Source: Alphaproteobacteria bacterium (GTDB taxonomy: Bacteria > Pseudomonadota > Alphaproteobacteria > Caulobacterales > Parvularculaceae). From it: DNA of 64,000 nt. Position 1 is the first letter of the stretch; each line of letters begins with the position of its first letter. Shown piece after piece: positions 20,333-29,990 of this stretch. The notes below the pieces were generated by a model that did no database searches, was not told the DNA's origin, and was given only the letters and a program-made list of their open reading frames with translations. A program made the translations under genes and the position numbers. The stretch covers positions 1-64,000 of the forward strand of contig JAADIQ010000102.1 in NCBI GenBank assembly GCA_013151255.1. The letters run 5' to 3'.

Positions 20333-21913
20333 TTAAAACGACAGCGCCTTGGCCTGTTGCACATGCGGCAGGGCGCGGAGTTTTTCGAGCACGCTTTCCG
20401 AGACCCTCTCGTCAACTGCGACCAGCGCAATCGCCTGTTCTCCGGGCGCCGAGCGGCCGAGGTTGAAGGTGGCGATATTGACGCCCGCTTCGCCCAAAGC
20501 CTGGCCCAGCGCGCCGATAAAGCCTGGCTTATCGTCATTGGTCGTATAAAGCATGTTGTCGGCAAAGCCGGCTTCCATCCCCACACCTTTGATTTCAATA
20601 ATCCGCGGCTCACCGCCAAACACCGTCCCCGAAACTGTGCGTTCCTGTTTTTCAGAGATAATCCGTAAACGAATGATGCTATCATAGGCGTCGGCGTCAT
20701 CGCGGCTGGTCTCGGCCACCGATATGCCGCGCTCTTTTGCGAGCACTGGCGCGCTGACAATATTCACCTCCATCAGCATCGGCTTTAAAACGCCGGCAAC
20801 GGCGGCGGCGGTGAGCGGCTTGGTGTTGAGCGCGGCGACGTCGCCCTCATAGCAAATCTCGATTGACTTGATTGCGTTCTCGGTCAGCTGTCCAGCAAAG
20901 GCGCCAAGCTTTTCCGCCAGCGCGATAAACGGTTTTAACCGCGGCGCTTCTTCGGCGGTGACCGATGGCGAGTTCAGCGCATTCGATACCGCGCCGCGCA
21001 TTAGATATTCGGCCATCTGTTCGGCGACCTGAATGGCGACATTTTCCTGCGCCTCTGTCGTCGAGGCGCCAAGATGCGGCGTTGCGACAACTTTTGGGTG
21101 CCCGAACAGGGGGTTTTCTGTCGCCGGTTCGCTCGCATAGACATCAAGCGCCGCGCCGGCGAGACGGCCATCGTCCAGCGCACGTTTCAGCGCCGCTTCA
21201 TCGACCAGACCGCCGCGCGCGCAATTGACGATATAGGCGCCGGGTTTCATCTTGGAAATATTCTCTTCACTGAGAATATTGCGGGTCTGGTCGGTGAGCG
21301 GCGTGTGCAGTGTCACGATATCGGCGCGCGCCAGCAGCGTTTCCAAATCAACCTTCTCAACCCCAATCTCGACAGCGCGCTCCTCAGTCAGGAATGGGTC
21401 AAACGCAATCACCCGCATTTTAAGGCCAATGGCGCGGTCAGCGACAATCGAGCCGATATTGCCGCAGCCGATAACGCCCAGCGTCTTGGCGAAAGCTTCC
21501 GCACCCATAAAGGCGGACTTTTCCCACTTGCCGGCATGGGTCGATTGGTTGGCCTGCGGAATTTGCCGGAGCAGCGCGAACATCATCGCGATGGCGTGCT
21601 CTGCGGTGGTAATCGCGTTGCCATAGGGCGTGTTCATCACCACAACGCCGGCGGCGGTTGCGGCGGGAATATCGATATTGTCAACGCCAATGCCGGCGCG
21701 GCCGATGACTTTCAAATTCTCCGCCGCGGCGATAATCTTCGCCGTCGCCTTGGTTGCGGAGCGCACCGCAAGGCCGTCATATTGGCCAATAATGGAAAGG
21801 AGTTTTTCCTTGTCCTTGCCGAGATCGGGTTGATAATCCACATCAACGCCGCGCTCTTTAAAAATATTGACGGCGGTCTCGCTCAACTTGTCGGAGATTA
21901 GAACTTTAGGCAT
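20333..21913 (-). CDS. serA: D-3-phosphoglycerate dehydrogenase
   Basis: First step of serine synthesis. 526 residues, the long form with a C-terminal regulatory ACT domain (DNMLYTTNDDKPGFIGALGQ from about residue 452). The NAD site reads LGVIGCGNIGS, with NCARGGLVDEAAL and the HLGAST catalytic His region. The middle ASB domain is present. It is 39 bases downstream of serC, so the two serine genes form an operon. Confidence 0.97.
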   Translation of the reverse strand: MPKVLISDKLSETAVNIFKERGVDVDYQPDLGKDKEKLLSIIGQYDGLAVRSATKATAKIIAAAENLKVIGRAGIGVDNIDIPAATAAGVVVMNTPYGNAITTAEHAIAMMFALLRQIPQANQSTHAGKWEKSAFMGAEAFAKTLGVIGCGNIGSIVADRAIGLKMRVIAFDPFLTEERAVEIGVEKVDLETLLARADIVTLHTPLTDQTRNILSEENISKMKPGAYIVNCARGGLVDEAALKRALDDGRLAGAALDVYASEPATENPLFGHPKVVATPHLGASTTEAQENVAIQVAEQMAEYLMRGAVSNALNSPSVTAEEAPRLKPFIALAEKLGAFAGQLTENAIKSIEICYEGDVAALNTKPLTAAAVAGVLKPMLMEVNIVSAPVLAKERGISVAETSRDDADAYDSIIRLRIISEKQERTVSGTVFGGEPRIIEIKGVGMEAGFADNMLYTTNDDKPGFIGALGQALGEAGVNIATFNLGRSAPGEQAIALVAVDERVSESVLEKLRALPHVQQAKALSF

Positions 21914-21952
21914 GGGGCAGTTTCCCGTGATTTAGATTTTTGGAAAGAAAAT

Positions 21953-23125
21953 TTAAAGCGAGGCTTTCGCATCAGCGAAGGCCCAGTCGAGCCAGGGGCA
22001 GAGCGCTTCGATGTCGTCGCGTTCGACCGTGGCGCCGCACCAGATGCGCAAGCCCGGCGGCGCATCGCGGTAACCGCCAATGTCATAGGCGGCCTCTTGC
22101 GCCGCCAGACTTTTTTCCATCGCCTTGACGAAACGACGCTGCTCAGCTTCATCGAGTGCGGTGACCACCGGGTCAGTAATTTTGAGGCATACGGAGGTAT
22201 TGGAGCGCAAGGCCGGATCGGCGCAGAGGAAATCTATCCACGACGTCCGCTCCACCCACTCCGCCAGCATCGCCGCGTTGTTGTCCGCACGCGCATGCAA
22301 CGCTTTCAGGCCGCCAAGACCGGCCGCCCATTTCAGGGCATCGATATAATCCTCAACGCACAACATTGACGGGGTGTTGATGGTCGCGCCTTCAAAAATC
22401 CCTTCAATCAGCTTGCCGCCCTTGGTGAGGCGGAACAGTTTTGGCAACGGCCACGGCGGCGTGTAGCTTTCAAGGCGCTCAACCGCGCGCGGGCTCAAAA
22501 TCAGCATCCCATGACCGCCCTCGCCGCCAAGCACTTTCTGCCAGGAGTAAGTAACGACATCGAGCTTCGGCCAATCGAGCGCTTGCGCAAAAACCGCCGA
22601 GGTCGCATCGCAAATCACGACGCCCTCGCGCTCGGCGCTAATCCAGCCCGCATTGGGGACGCGCACGCCCGACGTGGTGCCGTTCCAGGTGAACACCACA
22701 TCATGGGCGGGATCGACGGCGCTGAGATCGGCGATCTCGCCATAAGGCGCATCAACAATGCGCGCATCGAGCTTGAGTTGCTTCACCGCATCGGTAACCC
22801 AGCCGGCGCCAAAGCTTTCCCAGGCCAGCATATCAACCGGGCGCTCGCCAAGCATCGACCACATCGCCATTTCGACCGCGCCCGTATCAGACGCCGGCAC
22901 AATACCGATGCGGTAATCCTCCGGCACGCCAAGCAGCACACGGGTGCGGTCTATCGCATCTTTAAGGCGCGCCTTGCCGATATTCGAGCGATGCGAGCGC
23001 CCGAGGGGTGCGAGGCTGAGATTTTCAGGAGACCAGCCGGGCCGCTTTGCGCAAGGCCCGGATGAAAAATAAGGGCGCGCAGGGCGCGCCGCGGGTTTAG
23101 CCACCGCTGGCTTCGTGTTTGTCAT
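21953..23125 (-). CDS. serC: Phosphoserine aminotransferase
   Basis: Second step of serine synthesis and also used for pyridoxine. 390 residues, of the longer alphaproteobacterial type. It begins with [17 protein letters not shown], has [17 protein letters not shown] and DATSAVFAQ, and the PLP lysine in [16 protein letters not shown]. It is followed by serA. The leader ahead of it can form hairpins (see 23126-23175). Confidence 0.96.
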   Translation of the reverse strand: MTNTKPAVAKPAARPARPYFSSGPCAKRPGWSPENLSLAPLGRSHRSNIGKARLKDAIDRTRVLLGVPEDYRIGIVPASDTGAVEMAMWSMLGERPVDMLAWESFGAGWVTDAVKQLKLDARIVDAPYGEIADLSAVDPAHDVVFTWNGTTSGVRVPNAGWISAEREGVVICDATSAVFAQALDWPKLDVVTYSWQKVLGGEGGHGMLILSPRAVERLESYTPPWPLPKLFRLTKGGKLIEGIFEGATINTPSMLCVEDYIDALKWAAGLGGLKALHARADNNAAMLAEWVERTSWIDFLCADPALRSNTSVCLKITDPVVTALDEAEQRRFVKAMEKSLAAQEAAYDIGGYRDAPPGLRIWCGATVERDDIEALCPWLDWAFADAKASL

Positions 23126-23175
23126 TTATTCCATCCTTCCAGATGGCAAGCGCCCCGTTGGGGAGGCGTGGCCCG
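23126..23175 (-). promoter_or_regulatory. Structured leader ahead of serC
   Basis: Just before the start codon the minus strand carries a hairpin with CGCC-CCCC/GGGGCG arms (23151-23168), then GCTTG, then a CCATC/GATGG hairpin (23131-23146) and AATAA directly before ATG. Position and structure recall the serC leader motif reported for alphaproteobacteria, but I could not match it base by base from memory. A related hairpin-AATAA layout precedes tkt. Confidence 0.4.
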
Positions 23176-23281
23176 CGATCACCTTTGCGCGCCTGGCGGC
23201 GAGCCGTCAACTGAAAATTTTTCGCGCGGTAATCAGGTTTTCTACCTTGCGCATGGCCACGCGCATCGATAGCGCGTGAGC

Positions 23282-24235
23282 ATGGCCGCAAAACATACCG
23301 CTCCGAGGCAAGCAACGCTGTTCGACTGGGTGCTGCTGGCGCTAATTGTCGCGCTTGGCGGATCGTCCTTTGTGATGATCCGCGGCGCACTTGAAACCAT
23401 GCCGCCCGTGGCGATCACCATCGGGCGTTTGTGGCTGGGCGCTATCGTCCTCTACGCGATCATGGTTCACGCCGGCCGGCGCCTGCCGCCGCTGATGGTC
23501 CGGGCTCGCGGAAAACTCCGCCTGCGTCGCAGTTGGGGCTGGATGATCGCCGTCGGTATTGTTGGCAACACGTTGCCGTTCTTTATTTTTCCGTGGGCGC
23601 AGCAATTTGTCGATAGCGGTCTGGCGGGCGTCTATATGGCGTTTATGCCGATATGGACGATAGCGCTGGCATTTTTCTTTGCCGGCGAGAGCCTTACGGG
23701 ACGCAAGCTTATCGGCTTTGGCCTCGGTTTTATCGGCGTTGTCGTGTTGATGGGCCCGGAAGTTTTAAGCGGCGCGGTGGGTGCAGACCTTCGCGCGCAG
23801 GCCGCGCTTTTGCTCGCAACATTGTGTTACGCCGCTTCGGTGGTGCTCGCGCGCCGGGCGCCGCCAATGCGACCGCGCGTGTTCGCCACCGGGATGATGC
23901 TAACCGCCGCCATCACCGCAACGCCCGCTGTGTTGTTTGTCAGCCTTGACGCCGGGCAATGGTCGCTCGCCAGCATCGCAAGCGTGGTCGGGCTTGGCAT
24001 ATTCCCCACCGGTATAAACGGCGTCCTCATCATCATGGTGATCCGCCGCGCCGGGGCGGGGTTCATGGCGCTAACCAATTATTTCACGCCCATATGGGCC
24101 GTCGCCATGGGGGCCGCCATCTATCATGAGCGAATTGAAGCCGGCGCCTTTATAGCGCTCGCCATCATTCTTGTTGGCGTCGCGATCAGCCAGCGCAAGA
24201 AAAGCCCAAGCCAAACCGGTCAGACAAATATCTGA
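23282..24235 (+). CDS. EamA/DMT-family transporter
   Basis: About 317 residues with ten hydrophobic segments in two EamA halves, e.g. WVLLALIVALGGSSFVMIRGAL at the start, LIGFGLGFIGVVVLMGPE in the middle and a closing AIYHERIEAGAFIALAIILVGVAI. Such proteins are usually exporters of amino acids or metabolites. The substrate is not evident. The ATG at 23282 is used, though a GTG sits six bases earlier; neither has a clear ribosome binding site. Its end overlaps the converging PhzF gene by 16 bases. Confidence 0.88.
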   Translation: MAAKHTAPRQATLFDWVLLALIVALGGSSFVMIRGALETMPPVAITIGRLWLGAIVLYAIMVHAGRRLPPLMVRARGKLRLRRSWGWMIAVGIVGNTLPFFIFPWAQQFVDSGLAGVYMAFMPIWTIALAFFFAGESLTGRKLIGFGLGFIGVVVLMGPEVLSGAVGADLRAQAALLLATLCYAASVVLARRAPPMRPRVFATGMMLTAAITATPAVLFVSLDAGQWSLASIASVVGLGIFPTGINGVLIIMVIRRAGAGFMALTNYFTPIWAVAMGAAIYHERIEAGAFIALAIILVGVAISQRKKSPSQTGQTNI

Positions 24236-25107
24236 CCGGTTTGCACAGGAACGGCGGCGCCGCCAATCCGCACGGATTGAACCGCGCCGTTGGCGGTCTC
24301 CACCGTTGCGATGATGCGGCTTGGCCGGCCGATTTCATATCCCTGTTCGATTACCCAGCGGTGCTCGCCATCACTCAGCGTTTCGGCGCGCGCGATCTGT
24401 CCCGGCAATGCAGCCGCGGCAGAGCCCGTAGCCGGGTCTTCGGCAATTCCCGCGGTCGGCGCAAACATCCGCGCATGATAGTCCGCATCCGGCGCGTCTC
24501 CGCCCGCGGCATAAAGATATACGCCGACCGTCTGGTCAAACCCCAGCGCATCAAATGCAGAACTGTTAAGCCGCGCGCCGCGCACAGCTTCCAGCTCGGC
24601 GCAAACATAAACATAGACAGCGCCGGCGCTGATGCTTCGGGGGCGATGCCGCTTGCGGTCGACGGCGCCTTGCGGCAAGCCAAGCGCCGCCTCCAGCGCC
24701 TCCGCAGACGGCGCCGCGCCCTCTTCCGCCGGCAGGTTGGGATTACAAAATTCGGCAAATGGCGCCGGCCCGCCCATATCAAGGCGCACCGGGAATAGGC
24801 CGGTGTTTAATTCAAGCTTAACCTCGCCGCTGAGATTGCGCGCACGAGCAATCGCAATCGCCGTTCCGACCGTCGGGTGGCCGGCAAACGGCATTTCATA
24901 GCCAAGCGTAAAAATCCGCACCCGCGCGGTATTGGCGGGGTCTTCCGGCGGCAGCACGAAGGTCGTCTCGGAGAGGTTAAACTCGCGGGTGATGGTCTGC
25001 ATCTCGTCATCGCTCAACCCGCGCGCATCCATAATGACGGCGAGCTGGTTGCCGGCGAACTTGGCGTCAGTGAAGACATCCAGTGTCTCGAAATCATAAG
25101 CCTTCAT
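24220..25107 (-). CDS. PhzF family isomerase/epimerase-like protein
   Basis: About 295 residues, starting [25 protein letters not shown]. The PhzF signature is clear: FAGNQLAV, the catalytic Glu in [27 protein letters not shown] and [12 protein letters not shown]. The family includes PhzF of phenazine synthesis and many trans-isomerases of unknown substrate; there are no other phenazine genes here. GGAGG precedes the ATG at 25107. Confidence 0.9.
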   Translation of the reverse strand: MKAYDFETLDVFTDAKFAGNQLAVIMDARGLSDDEMQTITREFNLSETTFVLPPEDPANTARVRIFTLGYEMPFAGHPTVGTAIAIARARNLSGEVKLELNTGLFPVRLDMGGPAPFAEFCNPNLPAEEGAAPSAEALEAALGLPQGAVDRKRHRPRSISAGAVYVYVCAELEAVRGARLNSSAFDALGFDQTVGVYLYAAGGDAPDADYHARMFAPTAGIAEDPATGSAAAALPGQIARAETLSDGEHRWVIEQGYEIGRPSRIIATVETANGAVQSVRIGGAAVPVQTGQIFV

Positions 25108-25221
25108 GGGAGCCTCCTGAACATGTGCGCGGTCTATTGCGAGCAAACCCGGTATCGGCTTTGGGCTGTGTTGTTTCAAGCAAGAAATAATCAGCTTTGC
25201 GTTAGCGCGCCTGAACTGTGA

Positions 25222-26019
25222 TTACCGGCTTTCCAACGTATGCGTATGATTGAGCGGGCCATGTCCCTCGCCATAGCCGGGCGCCATTAATATCGCTTTG
25301 TGCACATAGGAAATCGCCCGCTTCACTGCTCCGGGCAGAGCCATGCCTTGCGCCAGGCCGGTCGCAATCGCCGAAGCGAGGGTGCAGCCGGTACCATGGG
25401 TGGAGGTGGTGTCGATGCGCGGGTTGGAAAACACCCGCTCGCCGGCAACCGTCACCAGCACGTCTTTGATGATGTCGCCGCGCCCGTGGCCGCCTTTCAC
25501 CAACGCCGCCCCGGCGCCGTGCGCAACCAACGCCGCGCCGGCCGCCGCCATGGTGTCTTCATCGCGCACTTTTATTCCGGTGAGCGCTTCAGCCTCGATA
25601 ATATTCGGCGTGATAATGGCGCAAAGCGGCGCCAGCTTTTCTATGATCGCCGCCGCAACGCCCTCGCCAGCCAACGCATCGCCACTGCTGGCGACCAGCA
25701 CCGGATCGAGCACAATCGGCGTCGCGTCCTCTAACTTTGCAAGCCGGGCGGCAATCAGCTCAACGGTTTCAACATCGCCGATCATACCGATCTTGATGGC
25801 GTCGGCGCCGATGTCCGACAAAACAGCATCGATCTGCGCGGCGATAATATCCGGCGGCGTTGGATGAACGCCCGTAACGCCCATGGTGTTCTGGACCGTC
25901 AGCGCGGTAATCGCCGTCGCCGCATAGCCGCCAAGCGCGGTAACGGTTTTTATGTCGGCCTGAATACCCGCCCCGCCGGACGGGTCCGAGCCGGCAATGA
26001 TGAGAACCCGGCCTTGCAT
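25222..26019 (-). CDS. thiD: Hydroxymethylpyrimidine/phosphomethylpyrimidine kinase
   Basis: Phosphorylates HMP-P to HMP-PP, the pyrimidine half of thiamine, following ThiC. About 265 residues. LIIAGSDPSGGAGIQADIK at the start, LDPVLVASSGD, ITPNIIEAEAL, LVKGGHG and HGTGCTLASAIA (the anion hole and catalytic Asp region) are typical ribokinase-fold ThiD motifs. The ATG at 26019 has AAAGGAG upstream. No TPP riboswitch is seen before it. Confidence 0.95.
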   Translation of the reverse strand: MQGRVLIIAGSDPSGGAGIQADIKTVTALGGYAATAITALTVQNTMGVTGVHPTPPDIIAAQIDAVLSDIGADAIKIGMIGDVETVELIAARLAKLEDATPIVLDPVLVASSGDALAGEGVAAAIIEKLAPLCAIITPNIIEAEALTGIKVRDEDTMAAAGAALVAHGAGAALVKGGHGRGDIIKDVLVTVAGERVFSNPRIDTTSTHGTGCTLASAIATGLAQGMALPGAVKRAISYVHKAILMAPGYGEGHGPLNHTHTLESR

Positions 26020-26126
26020 TTCCGCTCCTTTTCTCAATTCGCCATCATGTTTTCAAACAAGCGCCCAAATTAGGCAATATCGCTGGCGCACGCCTTCATA
26101 GCGCAAAAAATCAAGCGGAGAGAGAC

Positions 26127-26321
26127 ATGTCGATGAATAATGCTTTTTGGGTCGGGCTCGGCTGCTGCCTGGCGGCGTTGGCGATACAGGTTTTTCCCGG
26201 CGCCGCCTTCCGCATCGGCGTCAATGTCAGCGCCGCATGGCTGGTGTTCGGGTTCGGCGTGTTTTTGATTTTGATGGCGGCGGCGCTTAGCGTGACCCGA
26301 CCAGGGTCACATAAAGGCTAG
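26127..26321 (+). CDS. Small two-helix membrane protein
   Basis: 64 residues. Two hydrophobic stretches (about 6-24 and 34-55) and a basic tail ending in RPGSHKG suggest an inner-membrane hairpin. Not recognised as a known family. GGAGAGAGAC stands directly before the ATG. Its last four bases overlap the end of the converging HxlR gene. Confidence 0.55.
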   Translation: MSMNNAFWVGLGCCLAALAIQVFPGAAFRIGVNVSAAWLVFGFGVFLILMAAALSVTRPGSHKG

Positions 26322-26818
26322 CTTTTCAAGCGGAGCTGTGCGGAACCGATGGCAATCGGCGCGCCGGCGTCTGTCACCAGGCCGACATGGCAGGGCGCAC
26401 CGGAACGCCGTTCGACGATTTCCGCCACCGCGCCGCTCTCATTAAAATGTTTCTCGCCCCATTGCATCAGCGCAATCATCGGCAGCGCCAGTTCCACGCC
26501 CATGGCGGTCAGCACATATTGATGGCGCGCCCGCTGGCCATCTTTTTTATACGGACGGGTTTGGAAAACCCCGATCTCGCAAAGTTTTTTGAGCCGGCCG
26601 GAAAGCACCGTGCGCGGAATGCCGAGATCGGCCTGCATCGCGTCAAAACGGGTGACGCCGTAAAGCGCTTCTCGAATAATCAGCAACGTCCAGCGGTCGC
26701 CAATCAAATCCGCCGCCCGCGCCATACCGCACCGCGCGCGCGGCGTCGGCGTTATATCATCGCCTGTATCTCCGTCTGCATAGGCCATGGGAGATTCCAT
26801 AAGCTGATTTGCGCCCAT
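26318..26818 (-). CDS. HxlR-family transcriptional regulator
   Basis: 166 residues. The winged-helix core is typical: CGMARAADLIGDRWTLLIIREALYG, RFDAMQADLGIPRTVLSGRLKKL, GVFQTRPYKKDGQRARHQYVLT. HxlR regulators often sense reactive electrophiles or redox changes; here the cysteine at the helix-1 position (CGMA) is kept. The start is uncertain: ATGs occur at 26818, 26800 and 26788, and none has a strong ribosome binding site. Confidence 0.88.
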   Translation of the reverse strand: MGANQLMESPMAYADGDTGDDITPTPRARCGMARAADLIGDRWTLLIIREALYGVTRFDAMQADLGIPRTVLSGRLKKLCEIGVFQTRPYKKDGQRARHQYVLTAMGVELALPMIALMQWGEKHFNESGAVAEIVERRSGAPCHVGLVTDAGAPIAIGSAQLRLKS

Positions 26819-26972
26819 CTCGCAAATTGATTGTTGGGTTTTAAATCACGCCAATGTGTAGGCGATCTAAAATATGACGGCTTTTAGGCGCCAATTGGCG
26901 CCATTCTCGCCGCAATAGGTTTTTAAAGTTGCGTTTATGGAAACCCAGCTGGGGCAAGCACGGAGTCCAAAG

Positions 26973-27566
26973 ATGAATACGCTTTTTAAAACCATGGCCA
27001 TAGGCATAATCGGAGCCGTCACTCTGATGGTGGCCTCTGCCGCCTTCGCCAACGACCAACCCGCTTATTGCAATATCGACCATGACCACCGCAGCCATAA
27101 TGTCGACTATTATAACTATTACGATCAGGATCGATATTACCGCGCCGGCCCCTATCGCAGTCCTCATCAGAGTTCAGGCGTCAGTTTTTCGATAACAATT
27201 GGCGATGGATATTCTAACGGCAGACGATATCGCGACGGCCGTCATGCTGACCGCCGCCATAATGATCGCCGCTATAATAACCAGCGCCGCAGTGACCGTG
27301 GCAACTATCGCCGCAATAATCACCGCGGCAAAAACCACGGCTATCGCGGACGTGACGGGCGCATTGTCAACCGTCAGGTGTTCGACACCCGCTATCAGGC
27401 GCGCATCGTGCTGGTCGAGGAAGTTGTGCGCACCCGCAACGGACCGCGCCTTGTCTGCACCGTTAAAGCGCGCGGCCGCGAGGCGCATCATGTATCCAAT
27501 CGTCGGATGCGGCGCATCGCCAACAACAATTGCTCACCCCGGGCGCGCATCAACGTCTACACCTAA
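26973..27566 (+). CDS. Exported Arg/Asn/His/Tyr-rich protein
   Basis: About 197 residues. A signal peptide (MAIGIIGAVTLMVASAAFA) is followed by a low-complexity region with repeated short units of Asp/Arg/Asn/Tyr/His (RRYRDGRHADRRHNDRRYNN), then a compact C-terminal part (RYQARIVLVEEVVRTRNGPRLVCTVKARG) with two cysteines. Strongly basic. No family recognised. The ATG at 26973 follows CGGAG. A strong terminator follows at 27587. Confidence 0.65.
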   Translation: MNTLFKTMAIGIIGAVTLMVASAAFANDQPAYCNIDHDHRSHNVDYYNYYDQDRYYRAGPYRSPHQSSGVSFSITIGDGYSNGRRYRDGRHADRRHNDRRYNNQRRSDRGNYRRNNHRGKNHGYRGRDGRIVNRQVFDTRYQARIVLVEEVVRTRNGPRLVCTVKARGREAHHVSNRRMRRIANNNCSPRARINVYT

Positions 27567-27586
27567 TTTGAGGATCCCTACCCGGG

Positions 27587-27627
27587 AAAGCCGCTGGCAT
27601 GCGTATTTTGCCGGCGGCTTTTATTTT
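27587..27627 (+). terminator. Rho-independent terminator after the Arg/Asn-rich protein gene
   Basis: AAAGCCGCTGGC pairs with GCCGGCGGCTTT and is followed by TTATTTT. The stem also works in the opposite direction as a weaker terminator for glmM, whose stop codon overlaps the T tract. Confidence 0.85.
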
Positions 27628-28991
27628 GCGGCTTTTTCCACCATCGCGCAAATCTCGTCGACAACCTCGTTGATCAACGATGCGTCCTCGCCCTCACCCA
27701 TCACACGGATTAAGGGTTCGGTGCCGGATTTGCGGATGACGAGGCGGCCTTTTTTGCCAAGACGGTCTTCACCCGCCTTGATGGCTTTTTTCACCGCTTC
27801 ATCTTTGAGCGGATTGCCTCCGCCGTAGCGAACATTCTTTAAAAGGTTTGGAAAGGCGTCAAATTTGTCGCAGACATCGCTGACCTTGCGGCCCTCAGCG
27901 GCGACCACCGCCAATACCTGAAGCGCCGTCACCAGCCCGTCGCCGGTAGTGGCGTAATCGCTCAAAATGACGTGTCCGGAGGGTTCGCCGCCAATATTCA
28001 TGCCGGCAGCGCGCATTTTTTCAACCACATAGCGGTCGCCGACCTTGGTCCGTTCCAGCGTCAGGCTTTCGTGCTTGAGGTGTTTTTCAAGCCCCATATT
28101 CGCCATCACCGTTGAAACGATGCCGCCGCCTTTCAATAGACCGCGCTTGTTCCAAAAACCGGCAATCACCGCGAGGATTTGATCGCCATCAACAATCTTG
28201 CCCTTTTCGTCGCAAATGATCACCCGGTCCGCATCACCATCAAGCGCAACGCCGATATCGGCGCGATATTCGCGCACCGCATCACGCATCGCCTTGGTCG
28301 CGGTCGATCCCACTTCGCGGTTGATGTTGACGCCGTTGGGATCAACGCCGATGGTTTTAACGTCCGCGCCCAGCTCCCACAAAACCGTCGGCGCCACCTT
28401 GTATCCGGCGCCATTGGCGCAATCGATGACGATGCGCAAGCCGTCCAGGGAATGGCGCCTTGGGAACGTAGCCTTTGCAAATTCAATATACCGCGCGCCC
28501 GCATCCTCAATCCGCTTGACGCGGCCAAGATCGGCGGAAGCCGAAAGCCCGACATCAGGGCCAGCGCGCATCAGCCGTTCAATCTCTAGCTCGGTTTCAT
28601 CGGACAGCTTATAGCCGTCCGGCCCGAAGAATTTCACGCCATTGTCCTGATACGGATTGTGGGATGCAGAAATCATCACCCCGAGATCGGCGCGCATCGA
28701 CCGCGTCAACATCGCCATCGCCGGGGTCGGCAAGGGGCCGAGCAGAAAGACATCCATGCCCGAAGCGGCAAACCCGGCAGTCAACGCCGGCTCGATCATA
28801 TAGCCGGAAAGGCGGGTGTCTTTGCCGATCACCACGCGGTGACGATGGGCGCCATTTTTGAACACCCGGCCCACCGCCATGCCAAGGCGCAAAATCGCAT
28901 CGGGCGTCATCGCGCCGGTATTGGCCAGGCCCCTGACGCCGTCGGTGCCGAAAATTTTCCGTTTGCCCGTCATCTGATCGTCGCCCCGCAT
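27621..28991 (-). CDS. glmM: Phosphoglucosamine mutase
   Basis: Converts glucosamine-6-phosphate to glucosamine-1-phosphate for UDP-GlcNAc, feeding peptidoglycan and lipid A. The [10 protein letters not shown] opening, catalytic phosphoserine S110 in [11 protein letters not shown], the metal loop [10 protein letters not shown] and the GGEPSGHV sugar loop are present. The 456 residues use the ATG at 28991 (GGGAG upstream); the ATG at 28973 (MTGKRKIFG) is an alternative. It follows folP, as in other alphaproteobacteria. Confidence 0.97.
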   Translation of the reverse strand: MRGDDQMTGKRKIFGTDGVRGLANTGAMTPDAILRLGMAVGRVFKNGAHRHRVVIGKDTRLSGYMIEPALTAGFAASGMDVFLLGPLPTPAMAMLTRSMRADLGVMISASHNPYQDNGVKFFGPDGYKLSDETELEIERLMRAGPDVGLSASADLGRVKRIEDAGARYIEFAKATFPRRHSLDGLRIVIDCANGAGYKVAPTVLWELGADVKTIGVDPNGVNINREVGSTATKAMRDAVREYRADIGVALDGDADRVIICDEKGKIVDGDQILAVIAGFWNKRGLLKGGGIVSTVMANMGLEKHLKHESLTLERTKVGDRYVVEKMRAAGMNIGGEPSGHVILSDYATTGDGLVTALQVLAVVAAEGRKVSDVCDKFDAFPNLLKNVRYGGGNPLKDEAVKKAIKAGEDRLGKKGRLVIRKSGTEPLIRVMGEGEDASLINEVVDEICAMVEKAAK

Positions 28992-29066
28992 GGCGCCGCA
29001 CTCCCGTTTAATCTTCGTATCAATACCAGCCTAGCACACCCGTTTGGCCAATGCCTTAACGCAGAA

Positions 29067-29900
29067 TTACGGATTTTCCATGGCTGCGGCGATGCCTTGC
29101 GCGATTTTTAACGCCTGACGGGTCTCGGCCACGTCATGCACCCGGAAAATCCGAACGCCCCGGGCAAGCCCCGCCAAGACCGCCGCCAACGAGCCGCCGA
29201 GACGCTGGTCGGCCGGGGTCTTTCGGTCGAGTGCGGAAATAAACCGCTTTCGCGACGCCCCAAGGAGAACCGGACATCCCAGCCGCTGAAATTCCTCCAG
29301 ATTGGCTATAAGCGCCAGATTGTGGTCAGCGGATTTGCCGAAGCCAACCCCCGGATCGACGATGAGCCTGGCGCGGTCAATCCCGGCAGCGGTGCAAAGC
29401 TCAATACGCGCGGCGAGAAAGCCAAGCACTTCATGAACAACATCCGTATAGGAAGGGTCCTGCTGCATGGTGCGGGGCGCGCCCTGCGCATGCATCAACA
29501 CGATATCGCAATCGAGCGCCGCTGCGGTCGCCACGCTGGCGTCATCAAATGTGAGCGCCGAGACATCATTCCAGATGACAGCGCCGGCGGCGACCGCCGC
29601 GCGGGCGACTTCCGGCTTTCGGGTGTCGATGGACAACGCCGCTTTGGTTTTACCGGCAAGCCCCTCAATCACTGGCGTCACCCGGCGCAATTCCTCTTCA
29701 AGCGATACGGGCTCGGCGCCGGGCCGCGTCGATTCCCCGCCAATATCGAGACTATCGGCGCCGTCTTCGACAAGCTGTAAGCCATGGTCAATCGCGGCCT
29801 GCGGGCCATCAAAACGGCCGCCATCCGAAAACGAATCCGGCGTCACATTGACGATACCCATGATGTGGGGGGCCGATAGTCGGTTTTGGTCAGACGTCAT
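29067..29900 (-). CDS. folP: Dihydropteroate synthase
   Basis: Joins p-aminobenzoate to dihydropterin pyrophosphate in folate synthesis; the sulfonamide target. 277 residues. IMGIVNVTPDSFSDGG, DIGGESTRPGAEPV, SIDTRKPEVA and LIVDPGVGFGKS are the standard loops, with LLGASRKRF near residue 216. It lies 75 bases ahead of glmM on the same strand. In related genomes ftsH is directly upstream; here two plus-strand genes lie between them. Confidence 0.97.
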   Translation of the reverse strand: MTSDQNRLSAPHIMGIVNVTPDSFSDGGRFDGPQAAIDHGLQLVEDGADSLDIGGESTRPGAEPVSLEEELRRVTPVIEGLAGKTKAALSIDTRKPEVARAAVAAGAVIWNDVSALTFDDASVATAAALDCDIVLMHAQGAPRTMQQDPSYTDVVHEVLGFLAARIELCTAAGIDRARLIVDPGVGFGKSADHNLALIANLEEFQRLGCPVLLGASRKRFISALDRKTPADQRLGGSLAAVLAGLARGVRIFRVHDVAETRQALKIAQGIAAAMENP

Positions 29901-29990
29901 CTCGTTTGGCTCTCACATCCTACCGCGCAAAGCAAACCGTTCGCCGCGCGCTGGGGCCATTCTATGGCTGCCTGTGCTAGATTGCGAAAT

